Of a stretch of 64,000 nt of DNA, positions 35,324-44,092 are shown one piece after another (the first letter of the stretch is position 1; each line of letters opens with the position of its first letter). The stretch spans positions 62,001-126,000 of the forward strand of contig NZ_JAGQED010000007.1 in NCBI RefSeq assembly GCF_018304965.1, read 5' to 3'. Position numbers and translations under genes: made by a program. The notes beneath the pieces were generated by a model. It saw only the letters and a list, made by a program, of their open reading frames with translations. It was not told the DNA's origin and searched no databases. Origin of the DNA: Collimonas antrihumi (GTDB lineage: Bacteria; Pseudomonadota; Gammaproteobacteria; Burkholderiales; Burkholderiaceae_D).

Positions 35324-35893
35324 TCAGTGGCGCGGCAACGGAACGAAAGACAGCAGGAGCTTGATCGCATAGACCACGATCAGAGAGCCGGTCAGGTCGC
35401 CGATAGACATCACGATCAGGCCCGACCAGAAATGATAGGAGACGCCGCGCAATACAAACCACATCAGCTGTAGCAGTGGATTGGCGAGACCATACAGCAG
35501 GATGCAGGCCAGCAGACGAGTCGTGGTCAGATTGATCAGCGATCGCTGCAGTCGCATCTCCTGCAATGTGAATCTATAGGCAAGATAAGGCGCCAGCGCC
35601 GAGATGACGCTGTAACCGACGGTGGTGACCGGATCGCCGGGAAAGAGAGAGTAGAGGCTGGAAGTCAGTACCGAGCCGATCAAGATGCCGAGCACGCCTG
35701 CCTCGGCAAATAGCAAAGTACAGATAAGCCGTATCCCCGCCGGCAGATAGATCCAGGCAATTCCCTGGGTAAACTCGATATGCTTGAATAGCCAGTCGTT
35801 GGTCGAGTACACCAGCATATAGACGATCACCGTGGCGGTGACTATCAGCAGGTTGAGACGAAGTTTCTCGACAGGGGACGGAGTAGTGGTCAT
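35324..35893 (-). CDS. Multi-span inner-membrane protein of unknown function
   Basis: A 189-residue protein with about five hydrophobic segments (LLIVTATVIVYMLVYS; AGVLGILIGSVLTSSLYSLF; LLACILLYGLANPLLQLMWF; MSIGDLTGSLIVVYAIKLLL). IYLPAGIRLICTLLF resembles the MASE1-like sensory membrane domain, but no signalling output domain is attached. Unknown function. It precedes exbD on the minus strand with a 211-base gap. Confidence 0.7.
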   Translation of the reverse strand: MTTTPSPVEKLRLNLLIVTATVIVYMLVYSTNDWLFKHIEFTQGIAWIYLPAGIRLICTLLFAEAGVLGILIGSVLTSSLYSLFPGDPVTTVGYSVISALAPYLAYRFTLQEMRLQRSLINLTTTRLLACILLYGLANPLLQLMWFVLRGVSYHFWSGLIVMSIGDLTGSLIVVYAIKLLLSFVPLPRH

Positions 35894-36057
35894 GACGCGC
35901 GTATATTACCGAAGTATTTGCGCAGGTGCTGGAAGATACTTGCGATTGCTGCGAAATGACGGGTATGATCGATATAGAATTAACAGCGATTGAACAATAA
36001 TTTAACAGCGTTAGCAGAGCATTTCTGATATTTCTGGCAACGACTTACAATAGTGCT

Positions 36058-36420
36058 ATGGAAAAAAATAATCGACCTGCAGATATCTATGTGCGTTTTT
36101 TGCAACTGGCGAATGCGCTGCGCGGCTTGCCGTCGCTGCCATCGCTAGACCCGTTGGAAGATCGCATTTTGGCTTTTGTTGCGCGCGCAGGACAAGCCAA
36201 GGAGCGCTTGTCGGTACGTGACATGATGGCGCAAAGCGAACTCGGTTCGCCGGCCATGCTGCACGCGCGCCTGAAGTCGATGCGGGAAAAAGGCTGGATC
36301 ATATTGACGGATACCGACGATACGCGCCGCAAGCAGGTGGAGTTGAGCCAGGCGGCCTGGCTGCATTTCGATAAGTTGTCGAAGTGCTTGCTGCAGGCAA
36401 CGCGTGATGCCTGCAAATAG
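36058..36420 (+). CDS. Small winged-helix (MarR-like) DNA-binding protein
   Basis: A 120-residue protein whose central part fits a winged helix: DPLEDRILAFVARAGQAKER, then SVRDMMAQSELGSPAMLHAR as the recognition region and GWIILTDTDDTRRKQVEL as the wing. It is shorter than classical MarR and lacks the dimerisation helices, so assignment to the family is approximate. A strong terminator follows. Target unknown. Confidence 0.72.
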   Translation: MEKNNRPADIYVRFLQLANALRGLPSLPSLDPLEDRILAFVARAGQAKERLSVRDMMAQSELGSPAMLHARLKSMREKGWIILTDTDDTRRKQVELSQAAWLHFDKLSKCLLQATRDACK

Positions 36421-36459
36421 CCGTTCCGGCTGCAGACCGAAGCGCAGAAGCCTGTCATG

Positions 36460-36489
36460 AAAAATACGCATTCTGCGTATTTTTTTTTT
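36460..36489 (+). terminator. Intrinsic terminator after the MarR-like gene
   Basis: AAAAATACGCA, a TTC loop and TGCGTATTTTT form an 11-bp stem leading into a run of nine T. Confidence 0.85.
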
Positions 36490-36575
36490 GCTCATCCGAT
36501 GTAACGACCAAGTCATATTTTCTTCTTATAATTTCTGGCTATTCAACATCATGACATTTGACCTCGGTGAGCCAT

Positions 36576-38003
36576 ATGGACGCGACAAAACAACTGCAGC
36601 GCAGCACACTTTCATTGGTCGCAGCAATGGGCATAGGGCTGGCAGTTGCCGGTTGCGGCGGTAGCGACAGCAACAGCGTTGACGCCGGCGTCAAGGCGGC
36701 CTGGGTTACTGTCGGCAGTAACAGCCAGGCTATCGTCAGGGTCATCACTACCGACGCCAATTGTCCCGAAATCCGTGACGGCGCCGACTACGTTGCAATG
36801 ACTTTACGCGCCGCGCCGGCCACGGCAGCACTTCGCCCAACCGCCAGCGCGGCTGCCGACTCCAAGCCTTCAGCCTTTCCCGTCACCGCTTGTGAATACA
36901 GTGTGCCCGCTGACAGCAGCGGTATCACAGTAGGTTCTCGTTCTTTGCCGTTGCCCAAGAAGGAGCCGCAACGCGTAGTGGTGCTGGCCGATACCGGTTG
37001 CCGCATGAAAAAAGCTGATAATGCCTGGCAAGCCTGCGCCGATGGCGATGCCTGGCCATTCCCCGAGATCGCCAACGCTGCGGCCGCCATGCAACCGGAT
37101 TTGGTATTGCACATAGGCGATTACCATTATCGCGAAAACGCCTGCCCTGCAGATATCGCCGGCTGTAAAGACAGCCCATGGGGTTACGGCTGGGATGCGT
37201 GGCAAGCCGATTTGTTCAAGCCCGCAGCGCCGCTGATGGCTGCCGCGCCGTGGATTATGGTGCGCGGCAATCACGAGGAATGCGCTCGCGCCGGCCAGGG
37301 CTGGTTCCGTTTCCTGGATACGCAACCGTTCGAAGCCAAGCGTTCTTGCGACGATCCGGCCAACGACGGCTTGGGAAATTTTTCCGATCCGTACGCGGTG
37401 GCGCTCGGCGCCGATACGCAAGTGATTGTGTTCGATTCGTCGAAAGCGGGCCGGGCAGCGTTGCCGACCAACGATCCGCAATTCATCAAGTACCAGGCGC
37501 AATTCCAGGCAGTCAACCGCCTGGCGGCGAAGGCGGGCGTCAACAGCATTTTTACCAATCACCATCCGATTCTGGGTTTTGCTCCATTGGCAGGCGCTGC
37601 GCCGGCCCCGGGTAACGCTGCTCTGTTATCGGTGATGCAAAGCGTCAATCCGACCGCCTTCTATCCGGCCGGGGTGAAGACCGCAATTCATGGGCACGTC
37701 CATGATTTCCAGGCCATCAATTTCTCATCCAGCCATCCCGCCACTTTCGTCTCCGGCAACGGCGGCGATAATCTGGATGTGAATTTTGCCGATCCGTTTC
37801 CCGCGAATATCAGTCCCGCTCCTGGCGTCATCATCGACAAGATTGCGCATACGAGCAGCTTCGGTTTCATGGTGATGGATCGCCAGAGCAATGGCACGTG
37901 GGCGTACAAAGCCTATACGCGTAAAGGGAAGCTGCTGACCACGTGCCAGCAAATCGGCAACAATATCCGTTGCGACAAGACCGGTTATCTGGCGCCAAAC
38001 TGA
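36576..38003 (+). CDS. Lipoprotein calcineurin-like metallophosphoesterase
   Basis: A 475-residue protein. The lipobox is LAVAGC, with the lipidated Cys near residue 27, then a short linker GGSDSNS. The metallophosphoesterase core has metal-ligand motifs in LADTGCRMK, IGDYHYRE, MVRGNHEECARAG, TNHHPILGF and IHGHVHDFQ, resembling the purple-acid-phosphatase-like group. It presumably hydrolyses phosphomonoesters or diesters on the periplasmic side of a membrane. GGTGAG upstream supports this ATG. The stop overlaps the next start (TGATG). Confidence 0.88.
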   Translation: MDATKQLQRSTLSLVAAMGIGLAVAGCGGSDSNSVDAGVKAAWVTVGSNSQAIVRVITTDANCPEIRDGADYVAMTLRAAPATAALRPTASAAADSKPSAFPVTACEYSVPADSSGITVGSRSLPLPKKEPQRVVVLADTGCRMKKADNAWQACADGDAWPFPEIANAAAAMQPDLVLHIGDYHYRENACPADIAGCKDSPWGYGWDAWQADLFKPAAPLMAAAPWIMVRGNHEECARAGQGWFRFLDTQPFEAKRSCDDPANDGLGNFSDPYAVALGADTQVIVFDSSKAGRAALPTNDPQFIKYQAQFQAVNRLAAKAGVNSIFTNHHPILGFAPLAGAAPAPGNAALLSVMQSVNPTAFYPAGVKTAIHGHVHDFQAINFSSSHPATFVSGNGGDNLDVNFADPFPANISPAPGVIIDKIAHTSSFGFMVMDRQSNGTWAYKAYTRKGKLLTTCQQIGNNIRCDKTGYLAPN

Positions 38004-39250
38004 TGCGTCGCCTGTGGCCGGCACTGTTGTTAGCCAACTTGCTGCTAGCCTGCCTGGCGCCGTTCAAGCTGCATGCCGCGCCGGTGAGCACACCGCTCTA
38101 TCCGGAAATGCCGGCGCCGGCAGCAGCGCCCGCTGATCCTCCCGGACTGGTGGCGCTCGGCCGGCAATTGTTTTTCGATACCCGGCTGTCGGAACCGCGC
38201 GGTACCAGTTGCGCCAGTTGCCACGCTCCGGAAAAGGCCTTTTCCGGCAATCACGGATCGCGCATCGGTGTCGCGCTCGGTAGTCGTCCGGCCAGCCTGG
38301 GTACGCGCAACACGCCCTCGGTTTTGTATCTGCGCTATACGCCGCCGCGTTTTTTCTATCAGGATGACGATGCACTGGCGCCGATTCCATTCGGCGGCTT
38401 CTTTTGGGATGGCCGGGCCAATACCTTGGCAGAGCAGGTTCAGGGGCCTTTGTTTAATCCTCTGGAAATGAATAACCGCGACGCCAGCCAGTTGGCGCGC
38501 AAGCTGCAGCAAGCGTATGCGCTCGACATGCGAACCCAGTTCGGCGCCGCCATCTTTCAGCGGCCGGCACAGGCGACCAAGGCCGCCAGCCGTGCGCTGG
38601 AAGCCTTTTTACGCAGTGACGAAATGACCCCTTTCAGCTCCAGATACGATGACTATATCCGCGGACGGGTTAAGTTGAGTACGGCAGAAATGCGCGGCTT
38701 GCGTTTGTTTAAAGACCCGGACAAGGGTAACTGTGCGTCCTGTCATAAATTCAATGACAGCTCTGGTAATCCGGCACGTTCGATGTTCACCGATTTTGGC
38801 TACGATGCGGTAGCGGTGCCGCGTAACCGCAGGATTGCAGAAAACCGTAATCCTGAATTCTACGATGTCGGCTTATGCAAAACCGCAGCCCAATTGCAAT
38901 GGCCCGACAGCAGCCAATGGTGCGGCTATTTCAAAACCCCCAGCTTGCGCAATGTCGCCGTGCGCGAAAGTTACATGCATAACGGTACATTTGCCGAGCT
39001 GCGCGACGCCGTCGCGTTTTACGCAACACGCGCAACCAGACCGGGTGACTGGTATAAAAGCGGCGTTAAATTCGACGACGTACCGCCCGCCTATCGGGGA
39101 AACGTCAACATCAATTCGGTGCCATACAACCGGCGTGAAGGCAGCAAGCCTGCACTGAGCGACAGCGATGTGGACGATCTGGTGGCTTTCCTGAAAACGC
39201 TGACTGACGCCGCGTATGTCAAGCAGCAGGCTGAATCTGTAGACAAATAA
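38003..39250 (+). CDS. Di-haem cytochrome c peroxidase (MauG/CcpA family)
   Basis: A 415-residue exported c-type cytochrome. A signal peptide (LWPALLLANLLLACLAPF) precedes two haem-attachment motifs, CASCH in GTSCASCHAPEKAFSG and again in GNCASCHKFNDSSG, plus the typical TPSLRNVAVRESYMHNGTF distal region. Family members reduce peroxide or modify proteins in the periplasm. It overlaps the metallophosphoesterase stop by one base, so the two are co-translated. Why a phosphoesterase is coupled to a haem peroxidase is not evident. Confidence 0.9.
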   Translation: MRRLWPALLLANLLLACLAPFKLHAAPVSTPLYPEMPAPAAAPADPPGLVALGRQLFFDTRLSEPRGTSCASCHAPEKAFSGNHGSRIGVALGSRPASLGTRNTPSVLYLRYTPPRFFYQDDDALAPIPFGGFFWDGRANTLAEQVQGPLFNPLEMNNRDASQLARKLQQAYALDMRTQFGAAIFQRPAQATKAASRALEAFLRSDEMTPFSSRYDDYIRGRVKLSTAEMRGLRLFKDPDKGNCASCHKFNDSSGNPARSMFTDFGYDAVAVPRNRRIAENRNPEFYDVGLCKTAAQLQWPDSSQWCGYFKTPSLRNVAVRESYMHNGTFAELRDAVAFYATRATRPGDWYKSGVKFDDVPPAYRGNVNINSVPYNRREGSKPALSDSDVDDLVAFLKTLTDAAYVKQQAESVDK

Positions 39251-39450
39251 AGACTCTTGCGCCGAAATTGGCTAAACCCTTCACGTTGCTAGCGCGAGAT
39301 AGAAATTCAGCCAAGACTTACTGCATGCGTGCAAATTGGCCGCGAAAGTTAGGTCATGCTGGACTTTTTCGCGAGGTGGACGATATGCATGGAAGTACTA
39401 TGAAAGATGCTATTATTGGTGCTGTTAATAATGCTTTTAAAAGTATTTCT

Positions 39451-39699
39451 ATGGCAAACATGATTCTCGCCGAAACGACCGCAAGCGTTTCTGAGTTAAA
39501 AAAAGATCCTATGGGAACCGTTTCTGCCGGCGAAGGATTTCCTGTGGCGATATTAAATCGGAACCAGCCGGTTTTTTATTGTGTTCCAGCAAAAGCCTAT
39601 GAAGTGCTGATGAACAAGCTGGAAGACATGGAGTTGAATGCAGTTGCAGACGCCCGGAAAGGTCAGGCTGTGGTCAAGGTCAAGCTGGATGCGCTTTGA
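39451..39699 (+). CDS. Antitoxin of a type II toxin-antitoxin pair (Phd/YefM, StbD-like)
   Basis: An 82-residue protein matching the StbD-like Phd/YefM antitoxins: MANMILAETTASVSELKKD, FPVAILNRNQPVFYCVPA, AVADARKGQAVVKVKLD. The frame is open further upstream; ATG 39385 (with GAGG eight bases before it) would add 22 residues not typical of the family, so the shorter form is preferred. The 60 bases before it are unusually AT-rich and probably hold the promoter. The toxin gene overlaps its end by 11 bases. Confidence 0.85.
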   Translation: MANMILAETTASVSELKKDPMGTVSAGEGFPVAILNRNQPVFYCVPAKAYEVLMNKLEDMELNAVADARKGQAVVKVKLDAL

Positions 39700-39970
39700 A
39701 CTAGCCTTCCTTGAGGAAGCATTGAGGGAATGGCGCAAGCTGGATCAAGACATGCGGGAGCAGTTCAAAAAGAAACTGGCAGAACGATTGCTTAGCCCAC
39801 ACGTTCCCTCGGCGCAGCTGTCCGGCTCCAGAAATCGATATAAAATCAAATTGCGCCAGGCGGGCTACCGGCTAGTTTACGAGGTGCGCGACAAAGAGTT
39901 GATCGTGCTGGTCGTGGCCGTGGGTAAGCGCGAGCGCAACGCCGTCTACAAGACCACAGAAAAACGTTAA
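39689..39970 (+). CDS. RelE/ParE-family toxin (StbE-like)
   Basis: A 93-residue basic protein with the RelE fold pattern: FELAFLEEALREWRKLD, then LSGSRNRYKIKLRQAGYRLV, and the conserved strand VVAVGKRERNAVY. RelE-type toxins cut mRNA on the ribosome, while ParE-type ones act on gyrase; the sequence favours RelE/StbE. ATG 39689 overlaps the antitoxin gene, giving translational coupling. Confidence 0.87.
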   Translation: MRFELAFLEEALREWRKLDQDMREQFKKKLAERLLSPHVPSAQLSGSRNRYKIKLRQAGYRLVYEVRDKELIVLVVAVGKRERNAVYKTTEKR

Positions 39971-39996
39971 GCCTATAGTCCCCCCATTGAGCAGGT

Positions 39997-41616
39997 TTAC
40001 TGCTTGTTCAGCATGCTCAACGCCACAGCTTCAGCAACCCGGATCCCGTCAATCGCCGCCGACATGATGCCGCCGGCATACCCGGCGCCTTCCCCCGCAG
40101 GAAACAAACCAGTCGTATTCAAGCTTTGCAAACTGTCGTCGTGGCGCTTGATGCGCACCGGCGATGAGGTGCGGGTTTCGACGCCGGTCAGCACCGCGTC
40201 GTTCATGGCGAAACCGCGGATCTGCTTGTCGAACACCGGCAACGCTTCACGGATGGCGGCAATCGCGTAGTCGGGCAGGGCGGTGCTCAGATCGCCCAGA
40301 TGGACGCCGGGTTTGTACGAAGGAATCACTGAACCGAGCGTGGTCGATGGCCGGCCGGCGATAAAGTCGCCTACCAGCTGGCCGGGGGCATCATAGGTGC
40401 CGCCGCCCAGTTCGAATGCGCGCGATTCCCATTGGCGCTGGAAGGCGATCCCTGCCAGCGGGTGGCCGGGATAATCGTCTGGTGTGATACCGACCACGAT
40501 GCCGCTGTTGGCATTGCGTTCGTTACGCGAATATTGGCTCATGCCGTTGGTTACCACGCGACCCGGCTCCGAGGTGGCTGCCACTACGGTACCGCCCGGG
40601 CACATGCAGAAGCTGTAGACCGCTCGACCATTTGTGCTGTGATGGACCAGCTTGTAATCGGCGGCGCCCAGTATCGGATTGCCTGCGCTTGGGCCGAAGC
40701 GGCAGCGGTCGATCAACGATTGCGGATGTTCAATGCGGAAGCCGAGGGAGAACGGTTTGGCTTCGATATACACGCCGCGGTCGTAGAGCATCTGGAAGGT
40801 ATCGCGGGCACTGTGGCCGATCGCCAACACGACATGGTCGGTAACGATCGTTTCGCCGCTGGCGAGCACCAGCGCACGCACCTGGCCACGTTCGTTTTCC
40901 CATTTGATGTCGATGTCCTCGACTTTTTGCTGGAAGCGGAACTCGCCGCCCAGCGCTTCGATGCTGGCGCGCATTTGCTCCACCATCTTGACCAGCCGGA
41001 AAGTGCCGATATGGGGCTTGCTGACGTACATGATCTCGTCCGGCGCATCGGCCTTGACGAATTCGGTCAGCACCTTGCGGCCGTAGTGCTTCGGGTCCTT
41101 GATCTGGGTCCACAGCTTGCCGTCGGAAAACGTCCCGGCGCCGCCCTCGCCGAACTGGACGTTGGACTCCGGCTGCAGCTCGCGTTTGCGCCACAGTCCC
41201 CAGGTATCCTTGGTGCGTTCACGCACTGCCTTGCCGCGTTCCAGGATGATCGGATTGAATCCCATCTGCGCCAGGATCAAGCCGGCAAACAGGCCGCATG
41301 GCCCGGTGCCGATGACCACCGGCCGCGATTTCAGCTGGCCGGGCGCTTGCGCTACAAAATGGTAGTTGGTGTCAGGCGTCGGCATTACGCTGCGATCGCC
41401 CTTCATGCGCTTGAGGACAGCGCTTTCGTCCTTGAGATCGATATCCACGCTGTAAGTCAGGATCACCGCAGTTTTTTTGCGGGCATCGTAACTGCGGCGG
41501 AAAATTGTGTAACCGAGCATTTCTTCGACGGCGATTCCCAGCCGCGCCAGAATCGCGGCTTGCAACGCGTCTTCAGGATGGTCGAGGGGAAGCTGTATTT
41601 CGTTCAATCGCAACAT
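39997..41616 (-). CDS. FAD-dependent dehydrogenase-like protein (COG2509 type)
   Basis: A 539-residue protein. An N-terminal extension of about 95 residues (LNEIQLPLDHPEDALQAAIL) precedes the FAD/NAD-binding motif VIGTGPCGLFAGLILAQMGF near residue 97. EGGAGTFSDGKLWTQIKD, LAIGHSARDTFQMLYDRG and the tail LFPAGEGAGYAGGIMSAAID are diagnostic of this uncharacterised flavoprotein family. Reaction unknown. Isolated between the toxin gene and a repeat. Confidence 0.87.
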   Translation of the reverse strand: MLRLNEIQLPLDHPEDALQAAILARLGIAVEEMLGYTIFRRSYDARKKTAVILTYSVDIDLKDESAVLKRMKGDRSVMPTPDTNYHFVAQAPGQLKSRPVVIGTGPCGLFAGLILAQMGFNPIILERGKAVRERTKDTWGLWRKRELQPESNVQFGEGGAGTFSDGKLWTQIKDPKHYGRKVLTEFVKADAPDEIMYVSKPHIGTFRLVKMVEQMRASIEALGGEFRFQQKVEDIDIKWENERGQVRALVLASGETIVTDHVVLAIGHSARDTFQMLYDRGVYIEAKPFSLGFRIEHPQSLIDRCRFGPSAGNPILGAADYKLVHHSTNGRAVYSFCMCPGGTVVAATSEPGRVVTNGMSQYSRNERNANSGIVVGITPDDYPGHPLAGIAFQRQWESRAFELGGGTYDAPGQLVGDFIAGRPSTTLGSVIPSYKPGVHLGDLSTALPDYAIAAIREALPVFDKQIRGFAMNDAVLTGVETRTSSPVRIKRHDDSLQSLNTTGLFPAGEGAGYAGGIMSAAIDGIRVAEAVALSMLNKQ

Positions 41617-41636
41617 GGGTATTCCGGGAAATCAGG

Positions 41637-41679
41637 TGGGGACAGTGTGTGGTCGCATTGCGGCTGCACTATCCCGCAA
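41637..41679. repeat. Short palindromic repeat, TTGCGGGACA family (copy 3)
   Basis: The ends tggggacagtgtg and cactatcccgcaa are imperfect inverted repeats around a short centre. The outer motifs match those at 2591-2643 and 12043-12102. Confidence 0.6.
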
Positions 41680-41884
41680 TTATTTTTATAAAACGACAAT
41701 GCCGCGTGGCAGGCCGCCATTTTACCTTAGGGACGGCGCAATGGCAGCCCGGCAAGCCGTTCAGGCCCTTCAGTCCGTTGTGTATTCTGTATCTTTTAGA
41801 AACACAAAATTACAGGTATCTGCATATTTATCACCTATATTTTAATCGTCGTCCGGCTTTCTAAATGAATAAAGGAGGTATCCG

Positions 41885-42202
41885 ATGAAGATCAAATCGA
41901 TTTTATGCATCAGTGCCCTGGCGCTAGGCGCCGGCTTGATGACGCCGCTGACCCAGGTCCAGGCGGCAACCTATGTCGGGGTCCGGATTGGGCAGCCGCC
42001 ACCGCCACGTTATGAAGTGGTGCCGCGACCACGCTACGGTTATGTCTGGGCGCCGGGATACTGGCGCTGGAACGGCTATCGCCACGTGTGGGTAAGCGGT
42101 GCCTGGATGAGAGCGCGGCCGGGTTACCGTTATGTGCCGCCACGCTGGGAACAAGGTCCGCGCGGCGACTGGCGGATGCGGCCCTACCGCTGGGATCGTT
42201 AA
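41885..42202 (+). CDS. Exported YXWGXW-repeat protein
   Basis: A 105-residue exported protein. A signal peptide of about 28 residues ([21 protein letters not shown]) is followed by a Tyr/Trp/Arg-rich region ([31 protein letters not shown]) characteristic of YXWGXW repeats. These small periplasmic or surface proteins have no settled function. AAGGAGGT ahead of the ATG is an unusually perfect ribosome site, suggesting high expression. Confidence 0.85.
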   Translation: MKIKSILCISALALGAGLMTPLTQVQAATYVGVRIGQPPPPRYEVVPRPRYGYVWAPGYWRWNGYRHVWVSGAWMRARPGYRYVPPRWEQGPRGDWRMRPYRWDR

Positions 42203-42234
42203 ATAGTTGCTGAGGCGCCTATGGGGCACCCTTT

Positions 42235-44085
42235 TTATTGGTGCGGAAGTTTGCTGAGGCGTTGTTTTTTTAATAAAAACCGTGCCGGATCGAGCGCTGC
42301 GGCCAGATCAGCCTCGATCGGCAATGGTTCTCCATTGAGTTGCGACACCAGCAATTCCGCCGCCAGCGGCGCCCATATCAAGCCGCGCGATGCGTAGCCA
42401 AGCAGGCTGTACAAGCCAGGAAAACGCGCCAGGTCTTTCAATTTCGGTTCGCGCACGGCACATGCGCCGGTTTTATCCGGCAACGCGCCGATCAATGGCA
42501 GGCGATCGCGGGCGACACAGCGAAAGCCGACGCGTCCGGCCAGCGGCAATGCACCCGCCTGCCAGCCCGGCAAGATGTTGGCCAGGCGCGCCAGATTGTC
42601 GTCCTGGCTATCCTGGCGCAGCGTCTCCTGCATATCCTCGTCGTACGAAGCACCGGCGCTGCACATCCCCTCATAAGCCGGCGTCAGGTAGGCTTCGCCG
42701 CATAGCACCGGCGCGATGGCTGGCACTTGCCCGGCTTCGATGTAGGTGATCTGGCCGCGGATCGCGCTCAAGGGCAGCTCTTCTGCCTGAGTGAAGTGCC
42801 GGGCGTCGCAGGCATTTGCCAGAATCACCACTGGTGCGCTGGCTATCTCCGTTCCGTGTTGATCGCGTATGAGCCAGCCATCCTGCTCTCGTTCGAGTAG
42901 CGCCGCACGCTGTCCAAAATGGGTTTGCAGGCGATTGCCACAGCCATCCAGCATCGCCTGGCAAAGACTGCGTGGCTGCACCCAGCCGCCAGCGGGGAAG
43001 TACCAGCCGCCGGCGCTGACCGGGTGGCCGGCGAGGCGGCTTGCGGCGGCCTGATCCAGCCATTGCGCATAGTCGGCCGGGTAGCGCCAAAATTCCGCCA
43101 GTTGCTGCTGGCCATCGGCATGTCCGGCATCGCGGGCGATTTGCAGGACACCACAGGCAGCGCCGGTAAAGGCTGTGCCGATGCCGCCCAGCCGGCGCCA
43201 GACCTGCAGGGCAAACAGATAGGCGCTGCGGCTGAGGCGTGAAGCTGGGTTGTCGTCGCGCGACAGCAGCGGCATGAAAATGCCGGCGCTATTGCCGGAG
43301 GCTTGTTGTGCCGGCGCTGTATGGCTTTCGATCAGATCGACGCTCCAGCCGCGCTGCACCAGGCGCTGGCAAGCGGCGCTGCCAGCCAGGCCGGCGCCGA
43401 TGACTATCGCGCGGCGGTCGCCATGAACAATGGCCGCTGTCGACCAAGCGGTAAAATGTGGTGCAAGGCGTGGTACAAAGCGTGGCGCAAAACAGGCACG
43501 TGAAATGTTCAATTCAGTGTCTGAATCAGACCCGTTATCGGCGTCATTTTCAAATACAAATCCGGCTTGCTGCAACTGCTTGCGCGCCGCCGTTTCCAAT
43601 CCGCGGATATCCAGGCTGGCATGCTGTACAGCTAATTTTCCGAGGGTGCTTAGTGCAGCTACAGGCCATGTTTGCCAGTTGCGCCCGAGCATTCGGAATG
43701 CATCTACCTTGGCGACTATCTGACGCAGACAGGCCGCGCCATCGCCAATCATCAACGTCATGACCAGTTGTTCATGTTGCAGGAAAATCCGATGAAATCC
43801 CGGCACCGCGGGTGGCCATGCAGCGCACAGTTCGGCGTACAGGGTTTGCCACTCCAGAAATTTCTCCGCGGCTTTTTCCAGATCGTGAAGTGTAGCGAGT
43901 TGTGGCAGCAGCGCCAGATAGTGCAATTGCCGGGAACGATGCGGATCGTCGCGCCATGCTTGCCATGTCGCGAAAAAATGTTCGCCGCTGCCGAAGTCGC
44001 TATCGAGCAGCACGAAGCTGTCGCGCTCGCGCCAATGGGGCGCAAGGTCGGTATCGGTTGGCAAGGTAACTGGATTCGGGATCAA
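42235..44085 (-). CDS. mnmC: MnmC-type tRNA wobble-uridine enzyme with degenerate methyltransferase half
   Basis: A 616-residue bifunctional-type MnmC. The C-terminal FAD oxidase is intact (IVIGAGLAGSAACQRLVQRG from 227; QQASGNSAGIFMPLLSRDDN; GYASRGLIWAPLAAELL), the part that turns cmnm5s2U into nm5s2U. The N-terminal half keeps family length and islands such as FFATWQAWRDDP, but the SAM-binding GFGTG is DFGSG and the catalytic DGFxPxxNPxMW block is replaced (VDAFRMLGRNWQTW, 127-140). Methyltransferase activity is therefore doubtful. No frameshift explains it. Confidence 0.82.
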   Translation of the reverse strand: MIPNPVTLPTDTDLAPHWRERDSFVLLDSDFGSGEHFFATWQAWRDDPHRSRQLHYLALLPQLATLHDLEKAAEKFLEWQTLYAELCAAWPPAVPGFHRIFLQHEQLVMTLMIGDGAACLRQIVAKVDAFRMLGRNWQTWPVAALSTLGKLAVQHASLDIRGLETAARKQLQQAGFVFENDADNGSDSDTELNISRACFAPRFVPRLAPHFTAWSTAAIVHGDRRAIVIGAGLAGSAACQRLVQRGWSVDLIESHTAPAQQASGNSAGIFMPLLSRDDNPASRLSRSAYLFALQVWRRLGGIGTAFTGAACGVLQIARDAGHADGQQQLAEFWRYPADYAQWLDQAAASRLAGHPVSAGGWYFPAGGWVQPRSLCQAMLDGCGNRLQTHFGQRAALLEREQDGWLIRDQHGTEIASAPVVILANACDARHFTQAEELPLSAIRGQITYIEAGQVPAIAPVLCGEAYLTPAYEGMCSAGASYDEDMQETLRQDSQDDNLARLANILPGWQAGALPLAGRVGFRCVARDRLPLIGALPDKTGACAVREPKLKDLARFPGLYSLLGYASRGLIWAPLAAELLVSQLNGEPLPIEADLAAALDPARFLLKKQRLSKLPHQ

Positions 44086-44092
44086 GATGGAC

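Noticed and set aside
42235-44085. mnmC as a pseudogene
   Set aside because: The reading frame is full length, and the oxidase half has its FAD motif and core; only the methyltransferase motifs are degenerate, so a working oxidase is likelier.
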